DNA from: a virus
Reading direction: 5' to 3' (one strand)
IMG/VR virus record: IMGVR_UViG_3300040811_000227
Span: 1 to 20,032 of that record
Length of the DNA stretch: 20,032 nt
Below the pieces are notes generated by a model. It made no database searches, was not told the origin of the DNA, and saw only the letters and a list, made by a program, of their open reading frames with translations. Below are positions 1-7,424 of this stretch, one piece after another. Made by a program: the position numbers and the translations under genes. The stretch's first letter is position 1, and the number at the start of each line of letters is the position of its first letter.

Positions 1-474
1 GTTATCATCGCCATCAGCCATAATGAATATTTCTTTGTGCTTACCGTTAGCACTGTCTTCTTGTGCCCAAGTGCTTGAATATGTACTTGAGCAACTTCTA
101 CATTTAAAATTACAAATGTTGCTCCATCTAACATCAAAATGTCGAAGAGTCATTTCGGGATACGTACCGTCCTCTAGTGTGTGTTGTACTAGCGGAATTA
201 AATGTGCAAACTCTTTGTTTTTAGATATACGTGTGCTTTCGTTACCACTATCTTCTTGTTGATAACAAGCACGACAAGTGTCGCATTTTTTGCCTTCTAG
301 CATATTGCGTCTTAACTGTTTGTATCTATCGTTGTTCCATATTTCTTCAATTGTATTTTCTCTAACATTACCTAGATGTTTGTCATATTCACCAACACAG
401 CAAGGTAGAACACTACCGTCTGGATTGACATACATATGGATCCAAGGATAAATGCAAAACGATTTGTTATCCAT
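1..474 (-). CDS. Radical SAM protein, N-terminal part (cut by window edge)
   Basis: This is the first 158 residues of a radical SAM enzyme that continues beyond base 1. The core [4Fe-4S] motif CNFKCRSC gives Cys121, Cys125 and Cys128 (CxxxCxxC), which would bind the cluster that cleaves S-adenosylmethionine. Before it lie Cys7, a Cys25-Cys26 pair after an NPDG turn, and Cys64-xx-Cys67-xx-Cys70. This N-terminal layout (FCIYPWIHMYVNPDGSV, then CxxCxxC) is that of the phage twitch/SPASM-type radical SAM proteins and is shared in outline with the second radical SAM gene at 1380-2747. The ATG at 474 has a GGAG seven bases upstream and overlaps the stop of the SGNH-like gene by 8 bases, so it is the last visible gene of the operon. 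The substrate is unknown; the family includes peptide-modifying enzymes, but nothing here names a target. Confidence 0.88.
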   Translation of the reverse strand, partial: MDNKSFCIYPWIHMYVNPDGSVLPCCVGEYDKHLGNVRENTIEEIWNNDRYKQLRRNMLEGKKCDTCRACYQQEDSGNESTRISKNKEFAHLIPLVQHTLEDGTYPEMTLRHFDVRWSNICNFKCRSCSSTYSSTWAQEDSANGKHKEIFIMADGDDN

Positions 475-1393
475 TGTTCCACTCCGTATACAAATTTAAC
501 GCCCACAACGAATGTTGTGTATCGTTAGGATGAGGCTTATGTTGAGGACAGTTTCCTAAATAAGCATTAGACTGTGCAATCAAATCTAATTGATGAGATA
601 CATATCTAGAATTATATTTTATTTCCCTAAAATCTTTCATTATATGATCTAGCCAGCCTGCAACATAAAAGTCAGGCATTTCTAATTTAACTCCATTTAC
701 TTTAGCACTAAATTTTATCCAACTTTCGTCTACTTTTTTAAATGAATGTTTGTTAGTGTCTATAATTCTACAAAAGTTTTTCCATACAAGTGTTTTTACG
801 TTTGTATAAGGTTTTATTATTTCTTCGAGACAATTAAAAACAATTTTATCATATTTGTCTAACCATCTATCAAAAGATATACTTTTGCTTTTTAAAAATT
901 TTTTACTGTAAAGTTTTCCTATAGGATGTCTATATGCAGATAAGTCAGTTAGTTGTTGTAACTCTCTACTTGGCTCAGTAACCTGCATACACAAATAAAT
1001 GTTTTCATACTTTTCTTGTTCAACAATATATGGTAAAATACGCTCTAGTTCTTTTAGCATATACAAATTACTGTTGCCTGGGACAGCGTACTGATAAAAA
1101 TCAGTGTCCATTAATAGTGCAAGTTTAGGTCCGAATGTGTGTTTAAGTTGACTACATAAATCAAACTCGCCTGTTTCTGTAGCAATGTTTTCTAGGCCTT
1201 CGCCATATGCCCAACTTTCGCCGATGTTTAATAGCAAATCCTTTTTGCCTCTACGCATCCATATTTCAGTATTTTCTGCAGGTATTTTTATATGTACAGG
1301 TTTGAGATTATCATTACGTACTAAAATACTTTCAAAATTATTTAAGATACTGTGAGATGGATCTTTTCCTATATCTGTTTTATCCCAATCCAT
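467..1393 (-). CDS. SGNH/GDSL-hydrolase-like protein
   Basis: This is a 308-residue protein with the hallmarks of an SGNH-fold esterase or acyl-transfer enzyme. LLLNIGESWAYGEGL (Ser60) resembles block I (GDS), with Glu in place of Asp. YLCMQVTEPSREL resembles the core strand and loop often seen in such phage proteins. The C-terminal NDTQHSLWALNLY supplies a D291-xx-H294 pair like block V. A PGNSN segment near residue 105 may provide the oxyanion-hole Gly/Asn. If active, it would add or remove an acyl group, for example O-acetyl on a sugar, which fits its place between two radical SAM genes and downstream of glycosyltransferases. That role is inferred. The ATG at 1393 is preferred over an upstream TTG at 1405 because GAGGA lies five bases ahead of it. 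It overlaps the upstream gene by 14 bases. No signal peptide is visible, so action in the cytoplasm is likely. Confidence 0.6.
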   Translation of the reverse strand: MDWDKTDIGKDPSHSILNNFESILVRNDNLKPVHIKIPAENTEIWMRRGKKDLLLNIGESWAYGEGLENIATETGEFDLCSQLKHTFGPKLALLMDTDFYQYAVPGNSNLYMLKELERILPYIVEQEKYENIYLCMQVTEPSRELQQLTDLSAYRHPIGKLYSKKFLKSKSISFDRWLDKYDKIVFNCLEEIIKPYTNVKTLVWKNFCRIIDTNKHSFKKVDESWIKFSAKVNGVKLEMPDFYVAGWLDHIMKDFREIKYNSRYVSHQLDLIAQSNAYLGNCPQHKPHPNDTQHSLWALNLYTEWNNG

Positions 1394-2747
1394 TACAATC
1401 CTCAAAAAATTCTACTAGATCAGGAAACGTTTCTCTAAAGTCTACATTTCTTCTTCTGTCGTATTCTCTAAACCAAGCAGCAAAATCTCTGCGGCCTTCG
1501 TTTAGTTTTTGAGCAGTGTATTCTGTACTTGACATATAATCTACTACACGTCTAAACTTTTCGTATTCCATCTCGCTAAATTTAAATCTATCCTTATCAT
1601 CAAGATTATCTTTTATAAATTGCAAGTGCTTATGCATATAAGGCATAAAATCTTCCTTAGGAAGAATATTCATATCATACTGTAAAGGTTCTTTTAAGTA
1701 TGGTGTATCAAATCTTATACGTTGCCATTTTGTTTGAGAATCTGTGTTATATTTTTTACGCCATTCTAATATTTTTTCTAATAACTTATTAAAGTTTGTA
1801 ACAGTTAAAATATTAAATGTAACCATAAAAGTTAAAGGATGATTTGTTTTAGTCATATAGGTATCAAAGTTCTTTTCCCACAGTTCTAAATCTAATCCTG
1901 TACGAATGTACTCTGCTTGTTCGCCCCAAGTATCCATACTTGTAAAAACTTTAAAATCTTTAATGCAGCCTTTAGCAACAAGACTGTTTACTTTATCTGC
2001 AAAGCGTTCTATCAATATACTTTTAACACCAAAGTTACTGTTTATGTTTAATTCTAAATTAGGCATAGGGTTCTTTTCTAATTCGTCAAACATACGCCAA
2101 GTACTTTGTTGTAGTAACGGTTCTCCTCCTGTAATACGTAAAATTGTAAGTGTCTTACGTAGTTCAGGCCACCATTCCCAGAATGCTGTTACGTAAGGAT
2201 TATCTTCTTCTTTATGTATTTTAAACCAATCAATGTCATTGCGATGATTTTTAACCATTGTGTATGGTCCGTGATCACGTATTTCTTTATGATATGTACT
2301 ACTATGCTTAGGATGACAGTAACCACATTTAAAGTTACATTCGTTACCAAATGAAATTTCTACATACTGCGGATTAACATCAGCCATAGGGTCTGCTTTA
2401 ATTGCAGTAAATCTTTCTTCAGTATAGATACTAGCATTACGTTCTTTCCTGTCTGAAATATAGTCTTTGCCCATACATTCAATATTCCAACAGTACTGAC
2501 AACCGCTTGGCTTTTCACCATTAAGCATTTTTTGACGTTCTGCTTTCTTTTGAGGAGTATTATGTAGTTGACTTGGATTTTCTTTTAGTCCTTCTAATGG
2601 AATTTTATGAGGCGCAGGATGATAACAACTATGTGTTTCGCCTGTTTGTAAATAGATAGTGGTATGATGCCATTTAGCCATACAGAATGTAGGTGAAATC
2701 TCATCCATAATAGGAATAAATTTTTCTATTCTATCCTTGTCTTGCAT
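1380..2747 (-). CDS. Radical SAM protein (full length)
   Basis: This is a 455-residue radical SAM enzyme. GNECNFKCGYCHPKHSS gives the CxxxCxxC cluster ligands at about Cys137, Cys141 and Cys144. RITGGEPLLQ (about 205-214) is the GGEP strand that contacts S-adenosylmethionine. N-terminal to the core are a Cys-containing strand (CMAKWHHTTIYLQTGETHSC) and a GCQYCWNIECMG cluster (about 82-93), which mirror the pre-core cysteines of the partial gene at 1-474 and point to a second metal site or zinc. The C-terminal third has no cysteine-rich SPASM region: the only late cysteine visible is in the final ECCNGLG-like tail, read here as EDCNGLG. The ATG at 2747 is chosen over a TTG at 2750 because AAGGAG lies seven bases upstream. 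It overlaps the upstream glycosyltransferase by 17 bases. The substrate is unknown; a sugar or peptide modification would suit the operon. Confidence 0.92.
   Translation of the reverse strand: MQDKDRIEKFIPIMDEISPTFCMAKWHHTTIYLQTGETHSCYHPAPHKIPLEGLKENPSQLHNTPQKKAERQKMLNGEKPSGCQYCWNIECMGKDYISDRKERNASIYTEERFTAIKADPMADVNPQYVEISFGNECNFKCGYCHPKHSSTYHKEIRDHGPYTMVKNHRNDIDWFKIHKEEDNPYVTAFWEWWPELRKTLTILRITGGEPLLQQSTWRMFDELEKNPMPNLELNINSNFGVKSILIERFADKVNSLVAKGCIKDFKVFTSMDTWGEQAEYIRTGLDLELWEKNFDTYMTKTNHPLTFMVTFNILTVTNFNKLLEKILEWRKKYNTDSQTKWQRIRFDTPYLKEPLQYDMNILPKEDFMPYMHKHLQFIKDNLDDKDRFKFSEMEYEKFRRVVDYMSSTEYTAQKLNEGRRDFAAWFREYDRRRNVDFRETFPDLVEFFEDCNGLG
1399..1403 (-). promoter_or_regulatory. Ribosome binding site for the SGNH-like gene
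   Basis: GAGGA read on the minus strand lies five bases before the ATG at 1393. It decides the start against an in-frame TTG at 1405, which has no comparable site. It sits inside the end of the upstream radical SAM gene. Confidence 0.6.
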
Positions 2748-3786
2748 CAAACTGCTCCTTTAGCCATTTAAAATCATTTATCTTGCGAAGTGCATCAGGC
2801 TCAGCACTATTGCTAACACCATATTTCCTACCGGCTCTGGCGCCTTGAATAGCATAGTCCCCAAACGGTCTGTCTCTACCGTAATCACTACACCATTTAC
2901 TAAGTCTTTCATCTGTTTCATCATCTTTTTGACCTTTAATAGTTCTACTTGCTAACTTACAACATTCCCTAAAAGCACTTTTCCAGGTACTAAATGCATC
3001 TGTGTTAAATGCTGTAATGTTACTTACTTCTTCCATCGCTCTAAAACTGTCAGAAAGGCTTGTAGTCATATCTGGACTGTTTATATCCATATCAATTGTG
3101 AGTTGACGTGGAAATAATTTAACTCCGCCGTAGCCGTATTCTAAATCTGTTATAGGATTTCTACCTCTCCACACATAAACACTTTTTCTAGCATTAAAAT
3201 CGTAGTATGGTATTTGCATATCAAACTTAAAACTATCAACTATTTCTGCATCAGCGTCTACAATATAAAACAATTCAGTTGTACACTGCTTTGCTGCTTC
3301 TATGTGTGCTTGGTGTATACCCGTTACATCTTTAATCCATACAGCATTAGGAGACTTAGCAAGTAACTTGTTATAGTTTATTTCTGCATTTGCTTCGTGA
3401 TATGATATAAATGCAACATCAAATAATTTTGATTTACTTGCAACAATATCTATTTCTTTTTTGTTTGTGAAAAATCTATAATCCCATTCACGTTGTAATA
3501 TACGTGCAGACTTTGGAAAAATGCATACACCATCATAATAATTTCCGTTGCGGAAAACGTGTACATAATTTGCGTCCCATTCAGGAACTCTATAATCTAA
3601 ATTAAAATCATCGGCTAGTTCTAAATTGTCCCATACAACCCAAAAATGTTTTGTTAGACTTTTAGTTGCAACTTTCTCAAATGTTTTACAGTGTTCTATC
3701 TTCTGTGCATTAGGAAATCTCTGCTTGAACACTGTCCAACCATCGATATTACACTCACCATTGCTGACAAAAAAGATATCATACAT
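2731..3786 (-). CDS. Glycosyltransferase-like protein with duplicated GT-A domain
   Basis: This 351-residue protein is a paralogue of the next gene upstream (3779-4687). Residues 121-345 carry the family pattern: FDVAFISYHEANAEINY at the start, the nucleotide-sugar/metal motif VDADAEIVD (DAD 177-179), VYVWRGRN, GGVKLFPRQ, and a C-terminal AFREC plus AIQGARAG. Residues 1-110 look like a second, degenerate copy of the same N-terminal fold: YDIFFVSNGE, FPNAQKIEH, HFWVVWDN where the DxD should be, VHVFRNG and GVCIFPKS. That copy appears to have lost the DxD and is probably not catalytic. It may bind an acceptor or help pairing with its paralogue. The ATG at 3786 overlaps the previous stop by 8 bases and has no clear Shine-Dalgarno, so it is probably translated by re-initiation. 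The donor and acceptor cannot be read from the sequence. Confidence 0.75.
   Translation of the reverse strand: MYDIFFVSNGECNIDGWTVFKQRFPNAQKIEHCKTFEKVATKSLTKHFWVVWDNLELADDFNLDYRVPEWDANYVHVFRNGNYYDGVCIFPKSARILQREWDYRFFTNKKEIDIVASKSKLFDVAFISYHEANAEINYNKLLAKSPNAVWIKDVTGIHQAHIEAAKQCTTELFYIVDADAEIVDSFKFDMQIPYYDFNARKSVYVWRGRNPITDLEYGYGGVKLFPRQLTIDMDINSPDMTTSLSDSFRAMEEVSNITAFNTDAFSTWKSAFRECCKLASRTIKGQKDDETDERLSKWCSDYGRDRPFGDYAIQGARAGRKYGVSNSAEPDALRKINDFKWLKEQFDARQG
2755..2760 (-). promoter_or_regulatory. Ribosome binding site for the full radical SAM gene
   Basis: AAGGAG on the minus strand lies seven bases before the ATG at 2747, inside the end of the upstream coding sequence. It favours this ATG over the TTG one codon earlier. 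Confidence 0.65.
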
Positions 3787-4687
3787 ACTTTTGACTATAA
3801 TAGGTAGTACCTAATCTAATAGTTTCCTCGTATAATGCCATTACGTATCTACTTTCTTGCGGATCCAATGTTGGCCAATCTAATCCTAAATTGGTTCTTA
3901 TCTCGTTACCTAACCATTTAGTTTTATCAACCAAACCAATTTCATCTGTTTCGTATTGCTTACATTGTTCATTATAAAGATCACGTAGTGATTCAAAATC
4001 TCTAACTTGAATATGATCCCAGTCAGTACAGTTTGTAAGATATGTTCCTAATCTTGCACCATAAATGGCCCATAAGCCATTATCAATATGAGAACCAACT
4101 GTACTCCATATCCTTAATCTATGCAAGTTGTGCCACCATATACGCTCTTCGATCTCCATAGGCGGAACTTGTAATCCGCCATCTAACGTCATCTTAACTC
4201 CTTCACGGAATCCCGCTCGCCAAGCCATAAAAGGAGTTTCATTGATAATTGTATCACTATATGTAACTGGAAAGTTTCTATAACCTTCTTCCCAGCAAAA
4301 ATCTACTTGTGCTCTTTCACTATCTGCATTTTCGTGTGTTTTCATATCAAGGATATGCTGGCGATGCCATAACTTTAAGCCACCATTTCCGTAACGCAAC
4401 CCATTAACATTATTTCTGCCGCACCAACTATATGCACGGATTTTTTCATTTGTCATATCTAAATCTAAATCAAAAAACTTAGGATCAACAATGTTGTCTG
4501 CATCTACAGTTAGTACCCAATCTGTTTCTGCTGCTTCTGCTGCTGCTTTGTGTGCGTGGTCTGATCCTTTTACACCGTGTATACGTTGCGCCCAAGGAAC
4601 TTTATTACAAAGGTCGGCATAGTGTAAATCAGCATTTGGCTCATCATAACTTAAAAAGAAAACATCAAATTCTACTACTTTTGTCAT
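3779..4687 (-). CDS. GT-A-type glycosyltransferase
   Basis: This 302-residue protein has the GT-A pattern: FDVFFLSYDEPNADLHY at residues 7-23, VPWAQRIHGVKG, an AAAEAA helix, then LTVDADNIVDP with the DAD metal/nucleotide-sugar motif at 62-64. These are followed by AYSWCGRN, a GGLKLWHRQ turn, and a C-terminal AWRAGFREG and YGARLG region shared with the gene at 2731-3786. It is the single-domain member of that pair and so probably the ancestral form. GAGGA stands three bases before the ATG at 4687, which overlaps the upstream stop as ATGA. Glycosyl transfer is inferred from fold motifs. Similar proteins are common in marine T4-like phages, where they are usually annotated only as putative glycosyltransferases. 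Confidence 0.78.
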   Translation of the reverse strand: MTKVVEFDVFFLSYDEPNADLHYADLCNKVPWAQRIHGVKGSDHAHKAAAEAAETDWVLTVDADNIVDPKFFDLDLDMTNEKIRAYSWCGRNNVNGLRYGNGGLKLWHRQHILDMKTHENADSERAQVDFCWEEGYRNFPVTYSDTIINETPFMAWRAGFREGVKMTLDGGLQVPPMEIEERIWWHNLHRLRIWSTVGSHIDNGLWAIYGARLGTYLTNCTDWDHIQVRDFESLRDLYNEQCKQYETDEIGLVDKTKWLGNEIRTNLGLDWPTLDPQESRYVMALYEETIRLGTTYYSQKYV

Positions 4688-5328
4688 ACTTCCTCGAATA
4701 CATAATTTTTAAAAAGTCTGCGTGTAAACACACTAGCATCATCTGGACATTCGCAAGTAAATTCAAATGCTTTACCTACTATATCATCTAGTTTAACACT
4801 AGCGGTATAGTAACTTGTGTGTGGATCATTATATTCACATATATCAAAACTTAAAATAGTTTCACCGTCCCAAAATATTTTTCTTTTTGCTACTGGTTCA
4901 TCTCTGTTTAATTTATATGTACCACCAAACTTTTCTGATAGTTGAACTGTAAATTTATCACCTTTTCGTGATACAATAACATCAGGTTCGTCTATATCCG
5001 CCCACTTAATATCTATTACTCTATGTAGTACGTCATCAATTTTAAAAAGATTTTGTACTTCAGTAATCTCTAAACTTCCTGATTGTACATCAATAAAACA
5101 TTTACTTAAAGGAACTTCACCTTCTAATATTGCAAGTGCATTTTCTTTATCAATTTCTATAGTATTTTTAAAACGAGTTGTGTCAATAGAGTAATCAGGA
5201 CCTACACAAAGTACCTGACCTGATTCTTTGTCAAAGGCTGCAAGATATGTAATAACTGGTGGTTTCCAGTTCGCAGCCCATTCATCAAAATCTGGGAGGT
5301 CAGGAATTTCTCTTATCTTTTCTTCCAC
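4684..5328 (-). CDS. Hypothetical protein, 214 residues
   Basis: I do not recognise this protein. It is predicted to be largely beta-stranded and acidic, with no signal peptide or membrane segment. The N-terminal part (PPVITYLAAFDKESGQVLCVGPD) reads like a small barrel or sandwich strand pair, and later segments (GTYKLNRDEPVAKRKIFWDG) also suggest beta hairpins. A Cys pair near the C-terminus (FTCECPDD) is the only notable cysteine feature. The start is GTG at 5328 with GGAGG seven bases upstream. It overlaps the preceding gene by 16 bases and the following one by 4. It sits exactly between the two glycosyltransferase pairs, so it may be an acceptor, a scaffold or a structural protein decorated by them. 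That is speculation from position alone. Confidence 0.75.
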   Translation of the reverse strand: MEEKIREIPDLPDFDEWAANWKPPVITYLAAFDKESGQVLCVGPDYSIDTTRFKNTIEIDKENALAILEGEVPLSKCFIDVQSGSLEITEVQNLFKIDDVLHRVIDIKWADIDEPDVIVSRKGDKFTVQLSEKFGGTYKLNRDEPVAKRKIFWDGETILSFDICEYNDPHTSYYTASVKLDDIVGKAFEFTCECPDDASVFTRRLFKNYVFEEV

Positions 5329-6158
5329 GCTATTTCCTCCAATATGTTAATTGTTTCTAATGTAATTTTATCCTTTTCCACATAATGTAAAATATCAGTT
5401 TGTTGGAAATTTCCTATTTTAACTTTTGCATTTCTATCAAAATAAAACCCTACGTGATCAGATACTGTGTCTGCTGGATAAGGCCAATTTTGTATCATAC
5501 CTTTCATATGTACAACACGCGGAAACTCTAAAGGGTATGCAATATCATCAGCAACATCTAAAATTTTTGCTGCTAGTGCAAATGCTTCGTCTGTTCCTAC
5601 AACTTTAGGTTTTTTATTAACTAAAAATTCATTAGAATATCTGTCTGGATTTTTAATAATTTCTCTTTGTAGGTTAAAGAAATCTTTTGCTAATGTACTA
5701 TTTTTAACAAAAAATGTGTAAAAGGAATATAAGTTAGGTAAATCGTTGGCTGTAAAACATTTTCTGTAATGATCATCAGTAACTAGTTCGCCTCTATATG
5801 TGTATGCATTGTTAGCAACATATAGTTCACTGTTGTTGATAAAATACTCTGCCCAATGGCTGTAATCTCTAAAAAACAGCATATCTGCATCTAAGCATAC
5901 AGTATTTTCAAAAGGTGTTAGTGTATCCATATAGGATCTACTATCCCAACCTTCTGGACCTTTCCATTCAATTACGTGATCAAACACCCAGGTCGAAGTG
6001 AAGTTTTCAATATGATCCTTATTGTCTATTACTAGTGCAACTTTGTCATACCCTTCTTTTTGTGTATTCTTGATGCTTAATGCTAATGCATATGCAAGAC
6101 GTGTGTAATTTGTGTCAGCACCTTCATTAACAATAATTAAATATCCAAAGTCAATCAT
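5313..6158 (-). CDS. GT-A glycosyltransferase, GT8-like
   Basis: This is a 281-residue cytoplasmic protein with a GT-A fold pattern. It starts with a strand (YLIIVNEG), then TRLAYALALSIKNT, an ALVID strand, and LTPFENTVCLDADMLFF with the DAD motif at 90-92 that would hold Mn2+ and the nucleotide sugar. GTDEAFALAAKIL resembles the acceptor/donor-side acidic helix of GT8-like enzymes, and PRVVHMKG gives a late His that could be a metal ligand. It is a paralogue of the next gene upstream (6155-7006), sharing the TPF/Y-x-x-T-x-x-x-D-x-D block and the late A-F-A-x-A helix. GGAG lies five bases before the ATG at 6158, whose ATGA overlaps the preceding stop. The sugar and acceptor are unknown. Confidence 0.75.
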   Translation of the reverse strand: MIDFGYLIIVNEGADTNYTRLAYALALSIKNTQKEGYDKVALVIDNKDHIENFTSTWVFDHVIEWKGPEGWDSRSYMDTLTPFENTVCLDADMLFFRDYSHWAEYFINNSELYVANNAYTYRGELVTDDHYRKCFTANDLPNLYSFYTFFVKNSTLAKDFFNLQREIIKNPDRYSNEFLVNKKPKVVGTDEAFALAAKILDVADDIAYPLEFPRVVHMKGMIQNWPYPADTVSDHVGFYFDRNAKVKIGNFQQTDILHYVEKDKITLETINILEEIAWKKR

Positions 6159-7006
6159 ATTAACTCCATTAGTTGATTAATATTTCTTGTAATAGATTGT
6201 TTATTCATAATATGAATATCTCTACCTTTAATATTACACAAAGTATAATCATTTAAATTTGCAGTTAGTAGTTTGATACCGTTTGCATCGACTTCATAAA
6301 TCATATCTTTATCTGGCACTGAAAGTACAGGCGGCATTGCATAATCATCATCTGTTTCAAATCCATACATAATATGTCTAGCGATAGCAAATGAAATATC
6401 ATTTCTATACATTCTGCTATCAAATCTATAAAGGTCTGCAAACTTTTTGTAATTGTCTTTAATATGTTTTACTAGATCAAAAAATACTTTTGTATTTTCG
6501 TTTTTTGTAAACATAACTGTTGTTGCCCATAAAAGTTTTACACCTGTTTCGCTAATATACTTGTCTAAGTATCCTACTCTACTTCCTTGAACATCGTTAT
6601 ATTCTGGAGAGATGAGCAAGTCTGCATCAATATTCCAATATTCATTTAGAGAATCACTAAAAACAAAATAATCGCAATCTATCATTAGTGTTCTATCATA
6701 AGGTGTAAGATCCCAAACACTGGATCTATTACTATTTTTAAATGGAGCAACTACACTTTCTTTTCCGTCATTAAATTTTCTTTGTTGTGTATCTTCGGGT
6801 CTGTCAACTGTAATAATATTTTCAAAAACTTCGAGTGCTTTTTTCCATAGATCAGATTTGTGCATCCAATCAACAGTTGATTGATCTGTAACTAAACTAA
6901 CAGGAACCTGTAGATGTTTTTTAGCAAGGCCACCGGATACAATAGCCATCTTAGCATAATCTATCTGCCTGTTATTGTGTGCAAATATTAATATGCCTTT
7001 TTTCAC
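6155..7006 (-). CDS. GT-A glycosyltransferase-like protein
   Basis: This 283-residue protein is related to the gene at 5313-6158. It has an N-terminal strand GILIFAHNN, then VPVSLVTDQSTVDWM, and LTPYDRTLMIDCDYFVF with a DCD motif at 110-112 in the DxD position. DISFAIARHIMYG matches the TDEAFALAAKIL helix of its paralogue, and a late His occurs in IHIMNKQ. No membrane segment or signal peptide is seen. The start is GTG at 7006, whose GTGA overlaps the stop of the small upstream gene by 4 bases. No strong Shine-Dalgarno precedes it, so coupled translation is likely. The role in glycan assembly is inferred from motifs and operon position. Confidence 0.68.
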   Translation of the reverse strand: MKKGILIFAHNNRQIDYAKMAIVSGGLAKKHLQVPVSLVTDQSTVDWMHKSDLWKKALEVFENIITVDRPEDTQQRKFNDGKESVVAPFKNSNRSSVWDLTPYDRTLMIDCDYFVFSDSLNEYWNIDADLLISPEYNDVQGSRVGYLDKYISETGVKLLWATTVMFTKNENTKVFFDLVKHIKDNYKKFADLYRFDSRMYRNDISFAIARHIMYGFETDDDYAMPPVLSVPDKDMIYEVDANGIKLLTANLNDYTLCNIKGRDIHIMNKQSITRNINQLMELI

Positions 7007-7350
7007 GATACTAGTGTCTCTACTGATCTACTTTTTTTAATTTTTGTATATTCTTCGTGATATTCAAATGTTGCTGTGAAATATCTATCAAAAATTTCAT
7101 CTCTAAATTCTTCCAACTTTTCTACTAAAATTGGATTTTCATTTGTATCTAGTATTACTACATTTTCTGTTCTATCTTTATTGATAAGCATTTCTACAAA
7201 GTTTAATAGATTTCTATCAATTTTAAAAATACCACCATTCTTACCATATGTAAGTCTAGCGTCAATCTTTTCTTTTAGGGTTTTGCGCTGAACAGAAAGT
7301 GTTTGACGATACTTGGAAAATTCCAAAGCATCTTTATATTCATTTTGCAT
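7003..7350 (-). CDS. Small conserved-type hypothetical protein, first gene of operon
   Basis: This 115-residue protein is rich in Lys and Glu and probably mostly helical (KYRQTLSVQRKTLKEKID, then LVEKLEEFRDEIFDRYF), with one short strand VVILDTNENPI. I do not recognise a family. It is the first gene after the late promoter at 7377-7384: the ATG at 7350 has AAAGGAG five bases upstream and lies 26 bases from the promoter element. Its stop overlaps the GTG of the first glycosyltransferase, so it belongs to that operon. It could be a small partner or regulator of the modifying enzymes. There is no sequence evidence for any specific function. Confidence 0.75.
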   Translation of the reverse strand: MQNEYKDALEFSKYRQTLSVQRKTLKEKIDARLTYGKNGGIFKIDRNLLNFVEMLINKDRTENVVILDTNENPILVEKLEEFRDEIFDRYFTATFEYHEEYTKIKKSRSVETLVS

Positions 7351-7376
7351 AATAACTCCTTTATAATGTACGCATA

Positions 7377-7384
7377 TATTTATT
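7377..7384 (-). promoter_or_regulatory. Late promoter (NATAAATA) for the modification operon
   Basis: AATAAATA on the minus strand matches the late-promoter element NATAAATA described for T4-like cyanophages (T4 itself uses TATAAATA), which is read by host polymerase with a phage sigma factor and sliding clamp. It sits in the 74-base gap before the ATG at 7350, 26 bases away. It is the only such element left of 11200, so it probably drives all genes down to base 1. Confidence 0.72.
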
Positions 7385-7424
7385 GGTACATCTGGAGCGT
7401 AAAGGGGATTTGTGGTAGTAGTTT

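Noticed and set aside
7385-7424. Possible transcription terminator between 7425-8468 and the operon
   Set aside because: No stem-loop with a following T-run could be found in the minus-strand sequence of this gap.
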